From Saccharothrix longispora (lineage in GTDB: Bacteria; Actinomycetota; Actinomycetes; Mycobacteriales; Pseudonocardiaceae): a stretch of 64,000 nt of DNA. Below are positions 59,836 to 64,000 of this stretch, piece by piece. Position 1 is the stretch's first letter, and each line of letters opens with the position of its first letter. The notes beneath the pieces were generated by a model. The model made no database searches and was not told where the DNA came from. It was given only the letters and a program-made list of their open reading frames with translations. The DNA lies in assembly GCF_030852425.1 (NCBI RefSeq), contig NZ_NSDM01000004.1:124001-188000 (forward strand), in the 5' to 3' direction. The position numbers and the translations under genes were made by a program.

Positions 59836-60794
59836 GCCGGGTCCTCCTCGCGGAACACCTGGAACAGGTAGGTGACGATGAAGCCGAGCGAGATCACCAG
59901 CAGCACCACGGCCAGCGCCGAGCCCCACCCGATGCGGCTGGACTCGCCGATGATGTTGTCGGTGACCAGCACGGACAGCAGTTCCAGCCCGTTGCGGCCC
60001 TTGTTGATCACGTAGACGATGTCGAACGCCCGCAGGCCCTCGATGACGGTGACCACGAGCACCACCACGTTGACCGGCTTGAGCACGGGGAACGTGACGC
60101 GGAAGAACGTCTGCCACGCGTTCGCGCCGTCCAGCGCGGCGGCTTCCTTCAACGCCGGGTCGACGGCCTTCAGCCCGGCCAGGTACAGCAGCATGATGTA
60201 ACCGGTGTGCCGCCACCCGGCGGCGACGAGCACCGCGTAGAGGTTGATGTCCGGGTCGCCGAGCCAGTTGACCGGGTCGGTGGCCGCGGTGCCCAGGACG
60301 TTGTTCAGCAGACCTTGTTCGGGCTGGTAGACGAGCTGCCAGATGAAGCCGACCAGGGCCAGCGACAGCACCATCGGCAGGTACAGCACGCTCTGGTAGA
60401 CCCGCCCGAACCGCAGTTGCCGGTCCAGCAGCACGGCCAGCAGCAGCCCGGCCACCGTCGGCACGACGAGCAGGAACAGCAGCCACAGCAGGTTGTTGCG
60501 CACCGCCGGCCAGAACCGCGGGTAGCTCGTGACGATGTCGACGTAGTTCGACGCCCCGACCCACCGGATGTCCCCGAACCCGCCGATGCCGTCCCACGAG
60601 GAGAACGACAGGGCGACGGAGCCGAGCGCCGGCACCCACACCAGGGCGATGTGCAGCAGGGACGGGATGCCGAGCATGAGGCCCAGCACCAGCTTCTCGC
60701 GCCCGGCGAGCGCGGTGGCGCGGCGGCGCCGGGACGGCGGGCGGGGGGCGCCCGCCGTCCCGGCGGTCCGCGGCGGGTTCTGCGTCGCGGTCAC
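59832..60794 (-). CDS. Sugar ABC transporter permease, MalF type
   Basis: The 320-residue protein has six to seven membrane helices after an Arg/Pro-rich cytosolic start. The EAA motif is LKEAAALDGANAWQTFFRVTFPVL, and the family segment YQSVLYLPMVLSLALVGFIW is present. It pairs with the MalG-type permease to form the membrane channel. It starts 4 bp after the binding-protein stop (GTG 60794) and overlaps the MalG-type gene, confirming an operon. Confidence 0.9.
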   Translation of the reverse strand: MTATQNPPRTAGTAGAPRPPSRRRRATALAGREKLVLGLMLGIPSLLHIALVWVPALGSVALSFSSWDGIGGFGDIRWVGASNYVDIVTSYPRFWPAVRNNLLWLLFLLVVPTVAGLLLAVLLDRQLRFGRVYQSVLYLPMVLSLALVGFIWQLVYQPEQGLLNNVLGTAATDPVNWLGDPDINLYAVLVAAGWRHTGYIMLLYLAGLKAVDPALKEAAALDGANAWQTFFRVTFPVLKPVNVVVLVVTVIEGLRAFDIVYVINKGRNGLELLSVLVTDNIIGESSRIGWGSALAVVLLVISLGFIVTYLFQVFREEDPA

Positions 60795-60798
60795 GCCG

Positions 60799-62088
60799 TC
60801 ACCCCGTGAAGATCGTCTTCGCCTGGTCGGCCATGCCCTTGAGGACGGAGTCGACGTCGTCTGGGTCCTGGATGAACGCGTTGAGCCCGTTGGTGGCGGC
60901 GTCGGAGGCGAACCGGGGGTCGGTGTCGCGGTCGAGGAACTGGGTGATGTGCGCGGCGTCCTTGATCACCTGCGCGGCCTTGAGCTGGAGCGCGTTGTAG
61001 CCCGACGTGTCGGCCTTGCCGGAGGTGGCGATCGCGGTGGGGTCGGCCTTGAGGTAGGCCAGCTGCGCGGCGGGCGTGGCCAGGAACTCCAGCAGCCTGC
61101 GCGCGCCCTCGGGGTTGCCGGGCTTGCGGGACATCATGTAGCCGTCGACGGGGGCCTCCACGGTGTCCTGCCCGTGCTCGGGGTTGATCTCCGGGTAGGC
61201 GAAGAAGTCGAGGTCGTCGACGTCGGCGCCCTTGAACTGCTGCGCGACGAACGAGCCGAGCAGGAACATGCCCGACTTGCCCTGCTGGAGGCTCTGCGCG
61301 GCCTCCTGCCACTCGCGGCCGAGGGCGTTCTCCTGGTGGAACGGCAGCAGCCGCTTCCAGGTGTCGAACACCTCGCGCACCTTCGGGCCCTGCCAGTCCT
61401 CCTGGCCCGCCATGAGGTCCACGTGGAACTGGTAGCCGTTGATCCGGAAGTTCAGCTGGTCGAACGTGCCCATGCCGGGCCAGCCCTGCTTCTGCGCGAA
61501 CGCGATGGGCACGAGGCCGTCCGACTTCATCCTCGTGGCGAGGGCGACGAACTCGTCCAGTGTCTTCGGCACCTCGTAGCCGCGCTGCTGCCACACGCTC
61601 CTGCGGTAGAAGACGCCCCACGGGTACTGGGTGAACGGGATCAGGTACTGCTTGCCGTCCGAGGCGGTGGACGCCTCCTTCAGCGCGGGCTCGTACCCGG
61701 AGGAGACCTTCGACCACACGTCGGTCAGGTCGCCGGTCAGGCCCTTCTCGGCGAAGAACCGCATCCGGTAGCCCGCGAACCAGGCCAGCACGTCGTCCGG
61801 CTTGCCCTGGAGGTAGTTGTTGATCTGCTCCTGGTACTGCTCGTGCTGCTTGGTGTTGACCGCGACCTTCAGGCCGGACTCGCCCTCGAACGACCTCAGC
61901 ACGGCGGTGATCGCGTCCTTGGGCACCTGGTCGGACTGGTTGTTGCCGAAGGACACGGTGTCCGCCGAGGTCCCGCCGTCGTCGGAGCCGCAGGCGGCCA
62001 GCCCGGGCAGGGCCGCGGCGCCCGCTCCGGCGAGGATCAGTCGCAGCAACGCCCGTCGGTTCGGCTGCGGGGCGTAGAACGTCGTCAT
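60799..62088 (-). CDS. Sugar-binding lipoprotein of an ABC importer
   Basis: The 429-residue protein has a lipoprotein signal with RRALLR before the hydrophobic core and lipobox LAAC (Cys33), so it is membrane-anchored outside. The rest is a family-1 extracellular solute-binding protein (VLRSFEGESGLKVAVNTK, YPWGVFYRRSVWQQRGY, GKSGMFLLGSFVAQQF). AGGAG lies 6 nt before ATG 62088. The divergent GH42 gene suggests galactosides or arabinosides as ligand, by inference. Confidence 0.92.
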   Translation of the reverse strand: MTTFYAPQPNRRALLRLILAGAGAAALPGLAACGSDDGGTSADTVSFGNNQSDQVPKDAITAVLRSFEGESGLKVAVNTKQHEQYQEQINNYLQGKPDDVLAWFAGYRMRFFAEKGLTGDLTDVWSKVSSGYEPALKEASTASDGKQYLIPFTQYPWGVFYRRSVWQQRGYEVPKTLDEFVALATRMKSDGLVPIAFAQKQGWPGMGTFDQLNFRINGYQFHVDLMAGQEDWQGPKVREVFDTWKRLLPFHQENALGREWQEAAQSLQQGKSGMFLLGSFVAQQFKGADVDDLDFFAYPEINPEHGQDTVEAPVDGYMMSRKPGNPEGARRLLEFLATPAAQLAYLKADPTAIATSGKADTSGYNALQLKAAQVIKDAAHITQFLDRDTDPRFASDAATNGLNAFIQDPDDVDSVLKGMADQAKTIFTG

Positions 62089-62247
62089 TGTCGCTCCTAC
62101 GGGTGACACTCGGCGGGGGGTGAAACGAACAGAGAGTCAACAGAAGTACGCACAATGTGGTGGGACCCACAGGCGCTGTCAAGGCTTGTCGAGTGCTGTT
62201 GTTTGACTGTGTTGACGTTCGCGTGCAACGTCGAGCACTCTTGTGGC
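62089..62247. promoter_or_regulatory. Divergent control region of the sugar operon and GH42 gene
   Basis: The 159-bp gap contains several dyads. GACGTT-N7-AACGTC lies at 62214-62232. GAGTGCT (near 62190) pairs with AGCACTC (near 62235). GTCAACA at 62136-62142 is the inverse of TGTTGAC at 62210-62216. The first resembles a LacI-type operator in size. TTGACT and TTGACG (about 62202-62217) are candidate -35 elements for GH42. Coordinated sugar control is likely, but the regulator gene lies outside the window. Confidence 0.6.
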
Positions 62248-64000
62248 ATGACGACTTGGCCCACCGGTGTGGCAGGCCCGGCCTGGGGCGCGGACTACAA
62301 CCCCGAGCAGTGGCCCGAGTCCGTGTGGGCCGACGACGTCGAGCTGATGCGGCGGGCCGGGGTCAACCTGGTGAGCGTCGCGATCTTCTCGTGGGCGCGG
62401 CTGGAAGTGGAAGAGGGGCGCTACGAGTTCGGCTGGTTGGACCGGGTGCTCGACCGTTTGCACCAGGCCGGTGTGCGGGTGGACCTCGCCACCGCGACCG
62501 CCGCGCCACCGCCGTGGCTCACCACCGCGCACGCCGACGAGGTGCTGCCGGTGACCGCCGAGGGCGTGCGCCTCTCGCACGGCTCGCGCCAGGCGTACTG
62601 CCCCAGCTCGACCGTGTACCGCGAGAAGGCCGTCGCGCTGGCCCGCGCCCTGGCGGAGCACTACCGCGACCACCCCGCGCTGTCCGCGTGGCACGTCAAC
62701 AACGAGTACGGCTGCCACGTGGCGCGCTGCTACTGCGACCGGTGCGCGGCGGCGTTCCGGGCGTGGCTCCGCGCCCGCCACGGCACGCTCGACGCGCTCA
62801 ACGAGGCATGGGGGACCGCGTTCTGGAGCCAGCGCTACACGGCCTGGGAGCAGGTGCTGCCGCCGCGCGCCACGCCGTCGTTCGGCAACCCCGGCCAGCT
62901 CCTCGACTTCGACCGGTTCTCCTCCGACGCCCTGCTGGAGCTGTTCAAGGCCGAGCGGGACGTGCTGCGCGAGGTGACCCCCGACGTGCCGGTGACCACG
63001 AACTTCATGGTGACGTGGACGTTCGGCGCGCTCGACTACTGGAAGTGGGCCGCCGAGGTCGACTTCGTGTCCAACGACCACTACACGCGCGCCGAGGACG
63101 ACGAGCGGCACGTGGAACTGGCGTTCTCCGCCGACCTCACGCGCGGGCTCGCGGGCGGCGCGCCGTGGCTGCTCATGGAGCACTCGACGTCCGCGGTGAA
63201 CTGGCAGGCCCGCAACGTCGCCAAGCTGCCCGGCGAGCTGCGGCGCAACTCGTACCAGCACCTCGCGCGCGGCGCCGACGGCACGCTGTTCTTCCAGTGG
63301 CGGCAGTCGAAGGCGGGCGCGGAGCGCTACCACTCGGCGATGGTGCCGCACGCCGGCCCGGACACCCGGGTGTTCCGCGAGGTCGCGCGGGTGGGGGACG
63401 AGTACGGCCGCCTCGCCGAGCTGCTCGGCTCCACCGTCGAGGCGCGGGTCGCGATCGTCTACGACTGGGAATCGCGGTGGGCGCTCGGGCAACCCGCCCA
63501 CCCCACCTCGGACTTCGACTACCAGGCCCACGCGCTCGCCCTGTACCGCTCGCTGTGGCACGCGGGCGTGACCGTCGACTTCGTGCGACCCGGCGCCGAC
63601 CTGGCGGGGTACCCGTTGGTCGTGCTGCCCGCCCTGCACCTCGTCGACGACGCCTCGCCGTACGAGGAGCACGTCGCCGGCGGCGGTCACCTGCTCGTCA
63701 CCCACCTGACCGGCACCACCGACACGCGCGGCCACGTGCACCTCGGCGGCTACCCCGGCCCGTTCCGCCGGCTGCTGGGCGTGCGGACCGAGGAGTTCCA
63801 CCCGCTGCGCGCCGGGCAGGTCGTGACGCTGGACGACGGGTCGACGGCCGCCGTGTGGACCGAGCACCTGCACGTCGAGGGCGCGGAGGTCGTCGCCTCG
63901 TACGTCGACGGCCCGCTGCCCGGCGTGCCCGCCGTGACCCGCCACGAGCACGGGTCCGGCGTCGCCCGCTACCTCGCGTGCGGCCTGACCGGCGACGGGC
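62248..64000 (+). CDS. GH42 beta-galactosidase (3' partial)
   Basis: The 584 residues inside the window begin MTTWPTGVAGPAWGADYNPEQW, typical of family 42. The acid/base Glu153 is in NNEYG, the nucleophile Glu311 in LLMEHS. Cys118, Cys161, Cys163 and Cys166 (CYCDRC) form the zinc site of many GH42 enzymes. The trimerisation domain begins near 390. No signal peptide is present, so it acts in the cytosol on imported galactosides. The gene runs off the right edge, missing perhaps 70-100 residues. It is divergent from the sugar importer operon, consistent with its substrate being brought in by that importer. Confidence 0.94.
   Translation, partial: MTTWPTGVAGPAWGADYNPEQWPESVWADDVELMRRAGVNLVSVAIFSWARLEVEEGRYEFGWLDRVLDRLHQAGVRVDLATATAAPPPWLTTAHADEVLPVTAEGVRLSHGSRQAYCPSSTVYREKAVALARALAEHYRDHPALSAWHVNNEYGCHVARCYCDRCAAAFRAWLRARHGTLDALNEAWGTAFWSQRYTAWEQVLPPRATPSFGNPGQLLDFDRFSSDALLELFKAERDVLREVTPDVPVTTNFMVTWTFGALDYWKWAAEVDFVSNDHYTRAEDDERHVELAFSADLTRGLAGGAPWLLMEHSTSAVNWQARNVAKLPGELRRNSYQHLARGADGTLFFQWRQSKAGAERYHSAMVPHAGPDTRVFREVARVGDEYGRLAELLGSTVEARVAIVYDWESRWALGQPAHPTSDFDYQAHALALYRSLWHAGVTVDFVRPGADLAGYPLVVLPALHLVDDASPYEEHVAGGGHLLVTHLTGTTDTRGHVHLGGYPGPFRRLLGVRTEEFHPLRAGQVVTLDDGSTAAVWTEHLHVEGAEVVASYVDGPLPGVPAVTRHEHGSGVARYLACGLTGDG

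Overview
The window is about 64 kb of very GC-rich DNA. Short intergenic gaps, frequent GTG/TTG starts, TANNNT -10 boxes 6-8 nt ahead of start codons, DUF397/DUF5753 regulators, PF04672-type methyltransferases, an F420-dependent (Ddn-type) reductase and an IniBAC cluster all point to a filamentous actinomycete. Pseudonocardiales of the Saccharothrix/Actinosynnema/Lentzea type is my best guess; this is inference, with no 16S gene to check. I see 58 protein-coding genes with reasonable support, one tRNA gene, four broken genes and about 25 regulatory sites, terminators or repeats. No insertion sequence, CRISPR array, rRNA or replication origin is visible.

Region 1 (1-7.8 kb) is housekeeping and detoxification: a monoacylglycerol-lipase-like hydrolase behind a DUF4232 lipoprotein, a double-domain gamma-glutamylcyclotransferase-like protein, an HxlR regulator divergent from an NmrA/QorB-like reductase, a frameshifted LysR gene, a Ddn-type reductase, and PhzF divergent from a second LysR. 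Region 2 (7.8-16 kb) is the clearest multi-gene system: an iniB-iniA-iniC operon (two dynamin-like GTPases plus an IniB-type protein) divergent from a short Hsp70-like ATPase gene that is translationally coupled to a large LuxR ATPase resembling mycobacterial IniR. Region 3 (16-25.6 kb) holds a DUF2165 membrane protein, a 1353-residue HTH/STAND-NTPase/14xWD40 protein, an Ada-AlkA fusion with Ogt (alkylation repair), and an ArsR-SRPBCC-hydrolase operon with a dyad operator.

Region 4 (25.6-37.8 kb) is regulator-rich: a PF04672 methyltransferase, an XRE/DUF5753 gene with a DUF397 pair under a striking operator array, a TetR gene with two operators, a secreted C39-like protein, a metallo-hydrolase/LuxR pair, and a small HTH gene followed by an RHH-DUF4097-P450 transcript. 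Region 5 (37.9-43.7 kb) has two paralogous secreted M23 (LasA-like) peptidases around an XRE regulator, then a gene graveyard next to tRNA-Arg(CCT). The graveyard holds a probable deaminase-toxin tail, a multiply frameshifted Imm1-like immunity gene and an integrase fragment whose catalytic Tyr has become Cys. I read it as the scar of an integrated element.

Region 6 (43.9-64 kb) carries an unrecognised protein, an FkbM methyltransferase, a secreted penicillin acylase with a discoidin domain, a Tat-exported peptidoglycan amidase, an orphan NarL regulator, a TPR-GGDEF protein, BluB, a histidine phosphatase, an EthD/3-hydroxyacyl-CoA dehydrogenase pair, an Eis-like acetyltransferase, a TRIC channel, the MprAB envelope-stress two-component system, and a sugar ABC importer divergent from a GH42 beta-galactosidase that runs off the window. 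Envelope maintenance (IniBAC, MprAB, M23 enzymes, PGRP amidase) is a recurring theme.
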